Shown here: positions 33,789 to 40,898 of the stretch, piece by piece
Position numbering within the stretch: position 1 is the first letter of the stretch
How the letters are laid out: every line of letters starts with the position of its first letter
Assembly: GCA_902778665.1 (NCBI GenBank)
Contig: CACYYN010000023.1
Coordinates: 1-40,898, forward strand
Source: Oscillospiraceae bacterium
GTDB lineage: Bacteria; Bacillota; Clostridia; Oscillospirales; Oscillospiraceae
Direction: 5' to 3'
DNA length: 40,898 bases
Position numbers and translations under genes: made by a program
Notes under the pieces: generated by a model
The model's input: the letters and a program-made list of their open reading frames with translations, nothing else
Databases searched by the model: none
Told to the model about the DNA's origin: nothing

Positions 33789-35096
33789 TTATCGCTTCTG
33801 CCGTTTGGACAGCACATCAAACATAACGGCAATCAGAAGCACAATACCTTTGACTACCTTCTGATAGTTGGCGTCCACCCCGACAATAATCATACCCTTG
33901 TTGATAACGCCCATCAGCGTAGCGCCGATAATCATGCCGGATACTTTACCGGTTCCCCCGTAAGCAGATGCACCGCCGATGAAACAGGAGGCAATAGCGT
34001 CCATCTCATAACCTTCGCCGTAAACCGGATCAATGCCCTTTGCCCGCCCAGCAGTCAGAATACCGGCAAGGCCGGCCAGCAGGCCGATATTCGCATAAGC
34101 GAACCAGTAAACATTACGGGTCTTAACACCGGAGAGTGCTGTTGCTTTCTCATTCCCGCCAACAGCATAGAGATGACGGCCGATGGCAGTTTTAGTGGTG
34201 ATATAAGCATAAATTCCCAGCACCAGTGCCACCCAGATCAGCACCATCGGGATCCCGTGATAGCAGCTTAATTTGAAGCTGAGCCACAAAACAAGTGCCG
34301 AAATAAGCACCATGGATAGTATCTGCCCCGAGACGGACTGACTGATGCCAAGCTTCTTCTGTATGAGGATCTTACGAACCCGAAACAGGATGAACACCAA
34401 AGCTGCAATCAGCCCGACGCACATACATGTCACATTGAATTTGGTAACAAAATTTTCTCCAATAAGGCGTGTCAGAAACGCATTCTCTTTTGTGAACACC
34501 CCTTCGAGAGCCGGGAAAACACTGCGCATCACATCCGGCACGTAGCTTGTTTTCCCGTTGCCGAAAAGCTGCAGATAGGTTTGGTTGGTAATATCCACCC
34601 GGTAGCCGTTCAGCACCACGTTGGAAAAGCCACGGAAAGCATACATGCCTGCAAGCGTAGCGATAAATGCCGGAACCCGCAGTTTAGCGATCCAGAAGCC
34701 CTGAAAAACGCCGATGGCAAGACCGATCAAAAGCATAGCCAGCACAGCCAGCCACATATTGATGCCGGAAGCCATCATCACACAGCCGACAGCTGCCGTG
34801 AAGCAGACCACTGATCCGACAGACAGGTCGATATTTCCGCCTGTAAGGATACACATCAGCATGCCAGTTGCCAGCACAAATACATATGCGTTTTCAGCAA
34901 TCAGCCCGGTCAGGTTGGAAGGGAGCAGAATCATGCCTTCCTTGCCCTTCCATGTGGCAAAAACAATAGTCACAATGACCAGCGCAAGGATCATCGTATA
35001 CTTCTGGAAGAATTCACCGATCTTATACTTCTGCATAAGATCTGATATGGATTGCTTCCGGTTGGGAGATACCCCTGCCTTCTCATCCACGGTCAT
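33789..35096 (-). CDS. monosaccharide ABC transporter permease 1 (MmsB/XylH type)
   Basis: A 435-residue permease with about ten hydrophobic segments and a longer cytoplasmic N-terminus (about 30 residues) than its paralogue. It carries [40 protein letters not shown] and the C-terminal [19 protein letters not shown] large extracytoplasmic insertion (about residues 165-210, with [20 protein letters not shown]) is absent or different in the second permease. The start overlaps the ATPase gene stop by four bases (ATGA). Twenty bases separate it from the next permease gene. Confidence 0.94.
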   Translation of the reverse strand: MTVDEKAGVSPNRKQSISDLMQKYKIGEFFQKYTMILALVIVTIVFATWKGKEGMILLPSNLTGLIAENAYVFVLATGMLMCILTGGNIDLSVGSVVCFTAAVGCVMMASGINMWLAVLAMLLIGLAIGVFQGFWIAKLRVPAFIATLAGMYAFRGFSNVVLNGYRVDITNQTYLQLFGNGKTSYVPDVMRSVFPALEGVFTKENAFLTRLIGENFVTKFNVTCMCVGLIAALVFILFRVRKILIQKKLGISQSVSGQILSMVLISALVLWLSFKLSCYHGIPMVLIWVALVLGIYAYITTKTAIGRHLYAVGGNEKATALSGVKTRNVYWFAYANIGLLAGLAGILTAGRAKGIDPVYGEGYEMDAIASCFIGGASAYGGTGKVSGMIIGATLMGVINKGMIIVGVDANYQKVVKGIVLLIAVMFDVLSKRQKR

Positions 35097-36637
35097 GCAC
35101 CCCTTCCTGATCTGAGAATCGTCGCCATGATATTCTCCTGTGTAGCTTCCGATGCCTTCATTTCGCCGACGATTCTGGCTTCATTCATAATGTAGATACG
35201 GTCGCTCATGCCGAGAACCTCGGGAAGTTCGGAAGAAATCAGGACTACACATTTCCCGGCTGCCGCGAGATCATTGATGATACAATAAATCTCATATTTT
35301 GCGCCGACGTCAATGCCGCGTGTAGGTTCGTCAAGCAGGAGAATATCAGGCTCGGCAAACATCCATTTTGCCAGAAGAACCTTCTGCTGGTTGCCGCCGG
35401 AGAGATTTCCCACCAGCTGCTCCACTGATGGTGTCTTAATTTTCAGCTTTTCTCTGTACTCTTCAGCCACCGCATATTCTTTATCGCCATCGATAACCGT
35501 TTTGTTAGAAATGGCCCCGAGATTTGCCAGAGATGTGTTGACCTTGATCGACTGGGAAAGCACAAGGCCGTTTCCTTTTCTGTCCTCTGTCACATACGCG
35601 ATCTTGTGGCGAATGGCATCGGATTCACTTTTACGCATTTTAATATGCTTCCCGTCCAGTTTCAGCTCGCCGGAAAAATTCACGCCGTAGCTCTGGCCGA
35701 AAATACTCATGGCCAGTTCTGTTCGTCCCGCTCCCATCAGGCCGTAAATTCCGACAACTTCCCCCTGTCGCACATACATGGAAACATTGTCCACTACTTT
35801 GCGTTCGGGATAGAGCGGATGGTGTACCGTCCAGTTGCTGATCTCCATTCTGACGTCACCGATTTTTACATTTTCACGTTTGGGGAAGCGGTTGACGATC
35901 TCGCGGCCAACCATGCCCTTGATAATCCGTTCCTCACTGACGGGCTCAGTCCCATGATTATCGATAGTCTCAATTGTTGAGCCGTCACGTATTACCGTTA
36001 TTTTATCCGCCACGTAGGAAACCTCGTTCAGCTTATGGGTAATGATGATCATAGTCATTCCCTGTTTCTTGAAGCTGAGCATCAGATCCAGCAGTGCGCG
36101 GGAATCTTCTTCATTCAAAGAGGACGTCGGTTCATCCAGAATCAGCAGCTTTGCTTTTTTTGCCAGTGCCTTTGCTATTTCGACCAGCTGCTGCTTGCCG
36201 GTACCGATTGTTTTTACCTGAATTTTGGAACTCTCCTGCAGGCCTACCATTTTCAGATATTTATCAGCCTCTGAGTAGGTTTTGTTCCAGTCGATTGCAT
36301 ATTTGTGTCCACACTCGTTTCCGAGATACATATTTTCGCCGATTGTCATCTCAGGAACCAGCGCCAGCTCCTGATGAATGATGACAATGCCCAGCTTTTC
36401 GGAATCTTTGATATTGGAAAATTTACAGACCTGACCGTTGTAAATAATATCCCCTTCATAAGTCCCATAGGGATAAATCCCGCTCAGAACGTTCATCAGG
36501 GTCGATTTTCCCGCGCCGTTTTCTCCTACCAGCGCATGGATCTCTCCCTCCTCCACCTGGAGATTCACGTTATCGAGAGCCTTTACACCGGGAAAGGTCT
36601 TCGTAATATTTTTCATTTCCAGAAGAATCTTGGCCAT
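35093..36637 (-). CDS. monosaccharide ABC transporter ATP-binding protein (MmsA/GguA type)
   Basis: A 514-residue protein with two fused ATPase domains, the usual design for ribose/xylose/multiple-sugar importers. Domain 1 has Walker [10 protein letters not shown] (about 37-45) and Walker [17 protein letters not shown]. Domain 2 has the degenerate Walker [10 protein letters not shown] typical of this class, the signature [15 protein letters not shown], and [14 protein letters not shown]. The start is the ATG at 36637 with GGAGG five bases upstream; an in-frame ATG at 36703 would add 22 residues inside a hairpin region. It lies between the binding-protein gene and two permease genes in the order of a chvE-gguA-gguB-type operon. 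Confidence 0.95.
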   Translation of the reverse strand: MAKILLEMKNITKTFPGVKALDNVNLQVEEGEIHALVGENGAGKSTLMNVLSGIYPYGTYEGDIIYNGQVCKFSNIKDSEKLGIVIIHQELALVPEMTIGENMYLGNECGHKYAIDWNKTYSEADKYLKMVGLQESSKIQVKTIGTGKQQLVEIAKALAKKAKLLILDEPTSSLNEEDSRALLDLMLSFKKQGMTMIIITHKLNEVSYVADKITVIRDGSTIETIDNHGTEPVSEERIIKGMVGREIVNRFPKRENVKIGDVRMEISNWTVHHPLYPERKVVDNVSMYVRQGEVVGIYGLMGAGRTELAMSIFGQSYGVNFSGELKLDGKHIKMRKSESDAIRHKIAYVTEDRKGNGLVLSQSIKVNTSLANLGAISNKTVIDGDKEYAVAEEYREKLKIKTPSVEQLVGNLSGGNQQKVLLAKWMFAEPDILLLDEPTRGIDVGAKYEIYCIINDLAAAGKCVVLISSELPEVLGMSDRIYIMNEARIVGEMKASEATQENIMATILRSGRGA

Positions 36638-36686
36638 GTTTCCCTCCAGCTTCTCACTATTGCAGATCTGCAAATCCTTTCTTGAA

Positions 36687-36747
36687 ATGATGCAGGCGAG
36701 CACCGCCCACCTGCATCATGTTCATTAACCTGTCGGCTTGGCCGACA
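36687..36747 (-). promoter_or_regulatory. two intergenic hairpins after the sugar-binding protein gene
   Basis: ATGATGCAGG (36687-36696) pairs with CCTGCATCAT (36710-36719), and TGTCGGC (36731-36737) pairs with GCCGACA (36741-36747). Neither has a T run on the minus strand. They separate the binding-protein gene from the ATPase gene and probably raise binding-protein output relative to the membrane subunits. Confidence 0.65.
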
Positions 36748-36757
36748 TTATTGGGGA

Positions 36758-37813
36758 TTACTGCAGCTGATCGGCAGTGTAATAGCCGGAGTCAAGCAGC
36801 AGCTCCGTGTAGTTGTTCACATCTGCGAAGACAGGCTCGCAAAGGAAGGACGGAACAACAATCTTGTTGTTGTCATAAGTCTCTGTGTCGTTGACATCAA
36901 CTTCTTCGCCATTGAGGATCTGACCGATCATCTTCACAACCTGGGCAGCAAGAGTACGGGTGTCTTTGAAGACGGACATGCTCTGCTTGCCGGCGATCAT
37001 GTTCTTCACATTGGAGATATCGCAGTCCTGACCGGTGATGATGGGCCACTCATCGTTATCGTAATTGTCTTCCAGAGCGTTGGTTACGCCGAGAGCGGTG
37101 GAGTCGTTGGAGCAGAGCCATGCATCAATTTTGGAGCCATCTGCGTAGAAGGAAGAGAGAATGCTGCTTGCACGGGTCTGGGCAACTTCGGTCTTCCATG
37201 TCGGAGTAGCAACATCGTTGAACTCAACCTGGCCGGATTTCACAATGATCTTGCCTTCATCAATGTAGGGCTTGAGGACATCCATTGCGCCGCTGTAGAA
37301 GTAGTTTGCATTGTTGTCGCCCGGGTCACCGGCAGTGATCTCCATGTAGAAGGGGCCTTCTGCATTATCCAGATCAAGAGCTTCCTTCACGTAAGTGCCC
37401 TGAACGGTGCCGACCTTGTAGTTATCGAAGGTTGCATAGTAGGAAACTGCATCAGACTCCATCAGCAGACGGTCATATGCGATGACGGGGATGCCCTTTT
37501 CCTTGGCAAGGTCCAGAGCGGAGCCCAGAGAGGAGCCTTCAATTGCTGCAATAACAACGACATCGCAGCCATTGTTGATCATGTTGGTCACCTGGTTGAG
37601 CTGCTGCTGCACATCGTTGGAAGCATACTGCAGGTCAACGGAATAACCTTCGGCTTCCAGCATTGCCTTCATGTTTTCGCCGTCCTGATTCCAGCGCTGG
37701 AGATCTTTCGTCGGCATTGCCACGCCGACCAGCTTACCCTCTGCAGAAGCAGAGACTGCGCACAGAGCAAAAATCATGCAGAGTGCAAGAGCAAGTGCGA
37801 GAACTTTTTTCAT
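36758..37813 (-). CDS. monosaccharide-binding protein (ChvE/XylF type)
   Basis: A 351-residue periplasmic-binding-protein-like sugar receptor. The signal peptide MKKVLALALALCMIFALCAV ends in SASA, with a likely signal peptidase I site after residue 24. The Cys at position 18 is not in a lipobox, so the protein seems not to be lipid-anchored. The mature part has GVAMPTKDLQRWNQDGENM, IPVIAYDRLL and DAWLCSNDSTALGVTNAL, characteristic of the ChvE/XylF cluster. AAGGAG precedes the ATG. It is the first gene of the importer operon, transcribed from a TTGACT-N17-TAAAAT promoter divergent to the ROK regulator gene. Xylose is the best guess for ligand given xylulokinase downstream; arabinose or glucose are not excluded. 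Confidence 0.94.
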   Translation of the reverse strand: MKKVLALALALCMIFALCAVSASAEGKLVGVAMPTKDLQRWNQDGENMKAMLEAEGYSVDLQYASNDVQQQLNQVTNMINNGCDVVVIAAIEGSSLGSALDLAKEKGIPVIAYDRLLMESDAVSYYATFDNYKVGTVQGTYVKEALDLDNAEGPFYMEITAGDPGDNNANYFYSGAMDVLKPYIDEGKIIVKSGQVEFNDVATPTWKTEVAQTRASSILSSFYADGSKIDAWLCSNDSTALGVTNALEDNYDNDEWPIITGQDCDISNVKNMIAGKQSMSVFKDTRTLAAQVVKMIGQILNGEEVDVNDTETYDNNKIVVPSFLCEPVFADVNNYTELLLDSGYYTADQLQ

Positions 37814-37876
37814 TTTGCTTTCTCCTTTTTATTCTCCCCGGAAGGGGGTTGATTATGGTGTTTACCACCTGTGCTT

Positions 37877-37905
37877 ATTTTATAAAGGTTTTTTACAAAA
37901 GTCAA
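37877..37905 (-). promoter_or_regulatory. promoter of the sugar importer operon
   Basis: On the minus strand, TTGACT (37900-37905) and TAAAAT (37877-37882) are 17 bases apart, about 60 bases upstream of the binding-protein ATG. An operator-like TTTTTTACAAAA (plus strand, 37889-37900) fills the spacer, so a bound repressor would block polymerase. Confidence 0.85.
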
Positions 37906-37979
37906 TTACATATTTAACAAAATTGGTTTTTCAACGTTTTGTACAAAAATATGACTCAAAATTTGGCTAATTTGTACAA
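37889..37979. promoter_or_regulatory. candidate ROK-regulator operators
   Basis: TTTTGTACAAAA (37937-37948, perfect palindrome) and TTGTACAA (37972-37979) share TTTGTACAA and have GTAC centres exactly 33 bases apart, about three helical turns. A one-mismatch copy of the first, TTTTTTACAAAA (37889-37900), overlaps the importer promoter. They lie between the importer and ROK promoters. The 253 bases 37814-38066 hold no gene. Confidence 0.6.
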
Positions 37980-38004
37980 TTGACATTTTTTCTGAAAACA
38001 TTGG

Positions 38005-38033
38005 TTGACTTTAGCGGAGAATTTATTTAAAAT
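38005..38033 (+). promoter_or_regulatory. promoter of the ROK regulator gene
   Basis: TTGACT (38005-38010) and TAAAAT (38028-38033) are 17 bases apart, the same hexamers as the divergent importer promoter. The start site would be about 27 bases before the ATG. No clear ribosome site lies in the short leader, implying low expression of the regulator. Confidence 0.8.
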
Positions 38034-38066
38034 AGTTTTATAAAACTCCTTTGTGTTTTTGATTTT

Positions 38067-39203
38067 ATGCCAAATCTGAATAATGCGATTTCCGACAGAC
38101 GCAGGCAGACACGCAGCAGCATCTATCACTACCTGTACCAGTCCCCGGATCCGAGATCCAAGCAGGATATTTCGCGAGATCTGAATCTGAGCCTGCCAAC
38201 CGTCTATCAGAATATCACAGAGCTGCTAGATGCGGGACTTATTGAATACGCGGGCTCCACTCCCTCTGCCGGAGGCAGGCCGGCCATGCAGCTTCGTATC
38301 ACACCAGGTGCGCGCTGCGCCATCGGCATCAGTGTTACAGGGCATCGGCTTCGCTTCGCTGCGGCTGATCTCTCCCGGGAGGAAATCGCTTATAAAGATC
38401 TTCCGCATTCTTATAATGTAGAAGATGAGGGTTATTCCGCCTTTGTCGCTGACACTCTGGAAAGATTTATCGATGAAAGCCGCCTGAAACGCGACAGAAT
38501 TCTCGGAGTCGGCATCAGTGTTGCCGGAATCATCCCTCCTGACAGCTCAACCGTATTATTTGCGCCTACTCTTTATATTCGCAATCTCTCTCTGAAAGGA
38601 CTGATTGATGCAATCCCCTATCCCGTTCTCCCATGGAACGATGCCAGCAGCGGCGGTTTCGCAGAATGGTATGGCGGAAAAGAAGCACGAGAGAGCATTG
38701 CCTTTCTGTCTCTTGCCGAAGGCGTCGGAGGTGCGGTCCTGGTAAACGGCGATCAGTATATCGGCAATAATTACCGCAGCGGCGAATTCGGCCATACCTG
38801 TGTTGAGCCAAACGGTCTCCTCTGTTCCTGCGGAAAAAGGGGCTGTCTGGAAGCTTATTGCAGCTCCAAAAGGCTGAGCACCGATCTCGGTATTACGCTG
38901 GCTGAGTTTTTCGCAGGTCTGGAAAACGGGAACAAAGAATACACCGCTCTTTGGGAGGATTTCAAAACACACCTGGTGATCGGGCTGCACAATATCAGGA
39001 TGACGCTTGACTGTGATATTGTTCTCGGAGGCTACCTGACAGGATTTCTCAAACCCTATCTCCCGGAACTGAAAGAAATGCTGGCAGAGGCAGATCCCTT
39101 TGATAAGGACTGTAATTACCTGCGGATCAGTAGATACTCCAAAGACAGCTCCATGCTTGGCGTAGCCCTGACCTTCATTCGCGATTATCTCAACAGCATC
39201 TGA
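38067..39203 (+). CDS. ROK family transcriptional regulator (XylR-like)
   Basis: A 378-residue sugar-responsive repressor. An N-terminal winged helix-turn-helix (about residues 15-65, SKQDISRDLNLSLPTVYQNI) precedes a ROK sugar-binding domain. The ROK zinc site is intact: His243 (GEFGHT), Cys253, Cys255 and Cys260 (CSCGKRGCLEAY). The ND pair of the sugar site is at 191-192. The kinase ATP-binding motif is absent, as expected for a regulator. It is transcribed divergently from the monosaccharide importer and probably represses it through the GTAC-centred palindromes between them. A Shine-Dalgarno sequence is not apparent before its ATG. The inducer is probably xylose or the imported sugar. Confidence 0.92.
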   Translation: MPNLNNAISDRRRQTRSSIYHYLYQSPDPRSKQDISRDLNLSLPTVYQNITELLDAGLIEYAGSTPSAGGRPAMQLRITPGARCAIGISVTGHRLRFAAADLSREEIAYKDLPHSYNVEDEGYSAFVADTLERFIDESRLKRDRILGVGISVAGIIPPDSSTVLFAPTLYIRNLSLKGLIDAIPYPVLPWNDASSGGFAEWYGGKEARESIAFLSLAEGVGGAVLVNGDQYIGNNYRSGEFGHTCVEPNGLLCSCGKRGCLEAYCSSKRLSTDLGITLAEFFAGLENGNKEYTALWEDFKTHLVIGLHNIRMTLDCDIVLGGYLTGFLKPYLPELKEMLAEADPFDKDCNYLRISRYSKDSSMLGVALTFIRDYLNSI

Positions 39204-39219
39204 TAAGGAGGCTATCAAT

Positions 39220-39636
39220 ATGGTTGACCATCTGAAAAAACTGACAGAAGACTATATAGACAAAACAGACGATCTTCTTGCATCCAGGAAACTGGGAGAA
39301 GGCTTTTTCGGCATGCCGGATTCTGCCAAGAGTCACCCGTGTCATACAGAGTATTTTAATGCAGTGGAAAACACCGTGAAGGAATATATTGCAGGAGAGC
39401 CCGATGCGGAAACCGCTGAAGCTGCAGTGAGATTTCTCCTCACGGCAAGCGATGAATATCCCTGCAGCAATCTCGCAAGCTGGATGCTGGTTGCCATACA
39501 GAATCACGCTCTTCCGCTGATTCCTTATCTGTCGAAGGATGTGAAAGCTGAGCTTTACACCTGGTTCAGCAAGCACGTACCCCGCCTTCAGCGGCTTCCG
39601 GTGCAGCGTGAAATCATCAAAGCCCTGAAACGCTGA
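39220..39636 (+). CDS. small unknown protein encoded after the ROK regulator
   Basis: A 138-residue protein of no family I recognise. It has no signal peptide or membrane segment, and looks mostly helical with conserved-looking aromatic and Cys positions (SHPCHTEYFNAVE, residues about 38-50; DEYPCSNLASWMLVAIQNHA, about 78-97). An excellent AAGGAGG lies nine bases before the ATG, 16 bases after the ROK stop, so it is certainly translated with the regulator, and more efficiently. A terminator follows at once. It may be a partner or modulator of the ROK protein or a small enzyme of the sugar pathway. Confidence 0.8.
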   Translation: MVDHLKKLTEDYIDKTDDLLASRKLGEGFFGMPDSAKSHPCHTEYFNAVENTVKEYIAGEPDAETAEAAVRFLLTASDEYPCSNLASWMLVAIQNHALPLIPYLSKDVKAELYTWFSKHVPRLQRLPVQREIIKALKR

Positions 39637-39637
39637 G

Positions 39638-39675
39638 AAACAGCTCCGCCCGATGTGCCCGGTCGGAGCTGTTTT
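39638..39675 (+). terminator. terminator of the ROK-unknown protein operon
   Basis: AAACAGCTCCG (39638-39648) pairs with CGGAGCTGTTT (39664-39674) around a GC-rich loop and ends in TTTTC. It starts one base past the stop codon of the small unknown protein. Confidence 0.9.
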
Positions 39676-39686
39676 CGTTATCTTAC

Positions 39687-39755
39687 CGAAATCGTTTTCG
39701 AATAACTTTATCCGGTTTTTTCTCCTTAACTTGTCTTCGAAAAACCGTTTTCGAA
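39687..39755. promoter_or_regulatory. two LacI-type operator candidates
   Basis: CGAAATCGTTTTCG (39687-39700) is a near-perfect palindrome. TTCGAAAA-ACCG-TTTTCGAA (39736-39755) is a perfect 8-base inverted repeat with a four-base centre. Both share CGAAA and TTTTCGAA. They lie 140-200 bases upstream of the LacI-family gene's promoter, far enough for looping with the promoter-proximal site. The 327 bases 39637-39963 contain no gene. Confidence 0.6.
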
Positions 39756-39891
39756 TGTCAGAGGCATATTTTTGTCTTTTATGTTAACCATTATTCAGCT
39801 TGTATTGAGCAAAATGCACAAATCTGAAGGTTATTTTTTGTGCAAGCTCCACAAAGTTTGACTTATCCCTTCTCTTTTTGAACTTTTCCTC

Positions 39892-39920
39892 TTGCAGAAC
39901 GGTGAAATTTAGGGTATTAT
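39892..39920 (+). promoter_or_regulatory. promoter of the LacI-family gene
   Basis: TTGCAG (39892-39897) and TATTAT (39915-39920) are 17 bases apart; transcription would begin near 39927, 37 bases before the ATG. Confidence 0.7.
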
Positions 39921-39927
39921 TAATTTA

Positions 39928-39941
39928 CGAAATCGATTAAG
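39928..39941. promoter_or_regulatory. promoter-proximal operator candidate
   Basis: CGAAATCGATTAAG shares CGAAATCG with the upstream 39687 site and sits on the predicted transcription start of the LacI-family gene, where a bound protein would block transcription. This suggests autoregulation. Confidence 0.5.
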
Positions 39942-39963
39942 TTGAAAGGAGCTTTGCAGTCAA

Positions 39964-40898
39964 ATGGTTTCGCTGAAAGACATTGCCAATATGTGCGGCG
40001 TGTCGGTCGCGACTGTGAGCAAAGCTCTGAACGACCAGCCGGACGTCGGGCAGGAAACGCGGGACAAGATAAAAGCTCTTGCCGATGAACTCGGGTATTT
40101 CACCAATTCCGCCGCAAGAGCTCTGAAAACAAACCGGACCCACAACATCGGTGTGTTGTTTGTTGACGAAGGCCATAGGGGACTGACCCATGAGTTTTTT
40201 GCGGCTTTACTGAACAGCTTCAAAGCAGAGGCTGAGCATTGCGGTTATGACATCACCTTCATCAATAACCGGAATGTGGGCGGAAAACCCATGTCCTATC
40301 TGCAGCATTGCCTGTATCGGGGGATTGACGGTCTTCTGATCGCATGTGTCGATTTTTACGACGAACAGGTTATCGAGGTAGCCAATTCTTCCATTCCGCT
40401 TGTCACCATCGATCATGTCTTCAATAATCGGGCCGCCATCCTTTCAGATAACGTTGGCGGTATGGAAGAGCTTGTGTCCTATGCCTGTTCGATGGGGCAC
40501 CGGAGAATTGCTTTCATCTACGGCGAGCCTACCGCAGTAACCCAGAACCGGAAAATCGGTTTTCACCGGGCATGCGAAGCAAACGGTCTTCAGATTTCCA
40601 AGGAATATGTGGCGGAATCACGATTCTATGATCCGGATACATGCTATTCCGTTACAAAAAAGATTCTGTCTCTACCGGAAAGACCCACCTGCATTCTCTT
40701 CCCCGATGACTTTTCGCTTGCCGGCGGCGTCCGAGCTATTCAGGAAGCCGGGCTTCGAATTCCGGATGATATCTCGGTGATCGGATACGACGGCATTATC
40801 GTCTCCCAGCTGATGAGCCCAAAAATCACCACAATGCAGCAGGATACGGATCGTCTCGGAAAGGAAGCTGCGGTCAAGCTCATAGAACTGATCGAGCG
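39964..40898 (+). CDS. LacI family transcriptional regulator, 3' end cut by window
   Basis: Translation from the ATG at 39964 gives 311 open codons to the window edge; perhaps 20-30 residues are missing. The N-terminus is a classical LacI helix-turn-helix (VSLKDIANMCGVSVATVSKA, residues 2-21) with the hinge-helix region NSAARALKTNRTHNIGVLF (about 51-69), followed by a periplasmic-binding-type sensor domain ending in DDISVIGYDG and KITTMQQD. AAAGGAG lies 13 bases before the ATG, a rather long spacing. It is preceded by three candidate operators, so it probably regulates itself. Target genes probably lie to the right of the window; the GH3-cellobiose phosphorylase unit has no matching operator that I can see. 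Confidence 0.93.
   Translation, partial: MVSLKDIANMCGVSVATVSKALNDQPDVGQETRDKIKALADELGYFTNSAARALKTNRTHNIGVLFVDEGHRGLTHEFFAALLNSFKAEAEHCGYDITFINNRNVGGKPMSYLQHCLYRGIDGLLIACVDFYDEQVIEVANSSIPLVTIDHVFNNRAAILSDNVGGMEELVSYACSMGHRRIAFIYGEPTAVTQNRKIGFHRACEANGLQISKEYVAESRFYDPDTCYSVTKKILSLPERPTCILFPDDFSLAGGVRAIQEAGLRIPDDISVIGYDGIIVSQLMSPKITTMQQDTDRLGKEAAVKLIELIE

Noticed and set aside
39687-39755. Catabolite-control (cre) sites
   Set aside because: The sites have CG...CG ends instead of the TG...CA ends of the cre consensus; a dedicated LacI-type operator fits better.

Overview
The window looks like chromosome from a mid-GC (roughly 50-55%) Gram-positive anaerobe of the Clostridia. The evidence is a clostridial-type 2[4Fe-4S] ferredoxin, strong AGGAGG ribosome sites, TTG and GTG starts, a cellobiose phosphorylase almost colinear with the Clostridium thermocellum enzyme, a domain-inverted GH3 glucosidase of the kind known from ruminal Clostridia, and DUF4867/DUF6765/DUF975 proteins. 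Plant-polymer sugar use points to a gut or rumen fermenter; genus cannot be fixed. I see no phage, insertion sequence, integrase, CRISPR array, rRNA or tRNA.

Layout. (1) 1-11138, minus strand: a housekeeping run read as U32 protein, maf, mreC, mreD, mrdA (PBP2), a methylglyoxal-synthase-fold protein that lacks catalytic and phosphate-binding residues, hisS, aspS, a small membrane protein and a DUF6765 protein cut by the window edge. Most junctions overlap or are very short. (2) 11211-13410, plus: a DnaC/DnaI-like ATPase and an E2-acyltransferase-fold protein lacking its catalytic histidine. (3) 13416-14440, minus: TrmN6-like methyltransferase and ferredoxin. (4) 14658-16726, plus: a three-gene lipid operon (PlsC-like, PAP2-like, CDP-alcohol phosphatidyltransferase). 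(5) 16756-19929, plus: a polar amino acid ABC importer ending in a DapF-fold racemase/epimerase. (6) 20067-20768, minus: DUF975 protein. (7) 20883-23801, plus: ManC, ManA and a DJ-1 family protein (GDP-mannose supply). (8) 37905 down to 23943, minus: a ChvE/MmsAB-type monosaccharide importer with two permeases, xylulokinase, DUF4867 protein and fucose-isomerase-like protein, followed by a separately promoted GH3-cellobiose phosphorylase pair. (9) 38005-40898, plus: a divergent ROK/XylR-type regulator, a small unknown protein, and a LacI-family regulator cut by the right edge.

How they work together. Region 8 imports a monosaccharide, most likely a pentose, isomerises it with a fucose-isomerase-family enzyme in place of XylA, and phosphorylates it with xylulokinase; the intracellular GH3 and GH94 enzymes split beta-glucosides and cellobiose. 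The ROK protein probably controls the importer operon through GTAC-centred palindromes in the divergent promoter region, and the LacI-type protein probably controls itself through three CGAAA-type sites. The most unusual items are the degenerate MGS-fold protein in the cell-shape cluster, the racemase tied to an amino acid importer, the xylA-less pentose operon with DUF4867, and the paired operator architectures.
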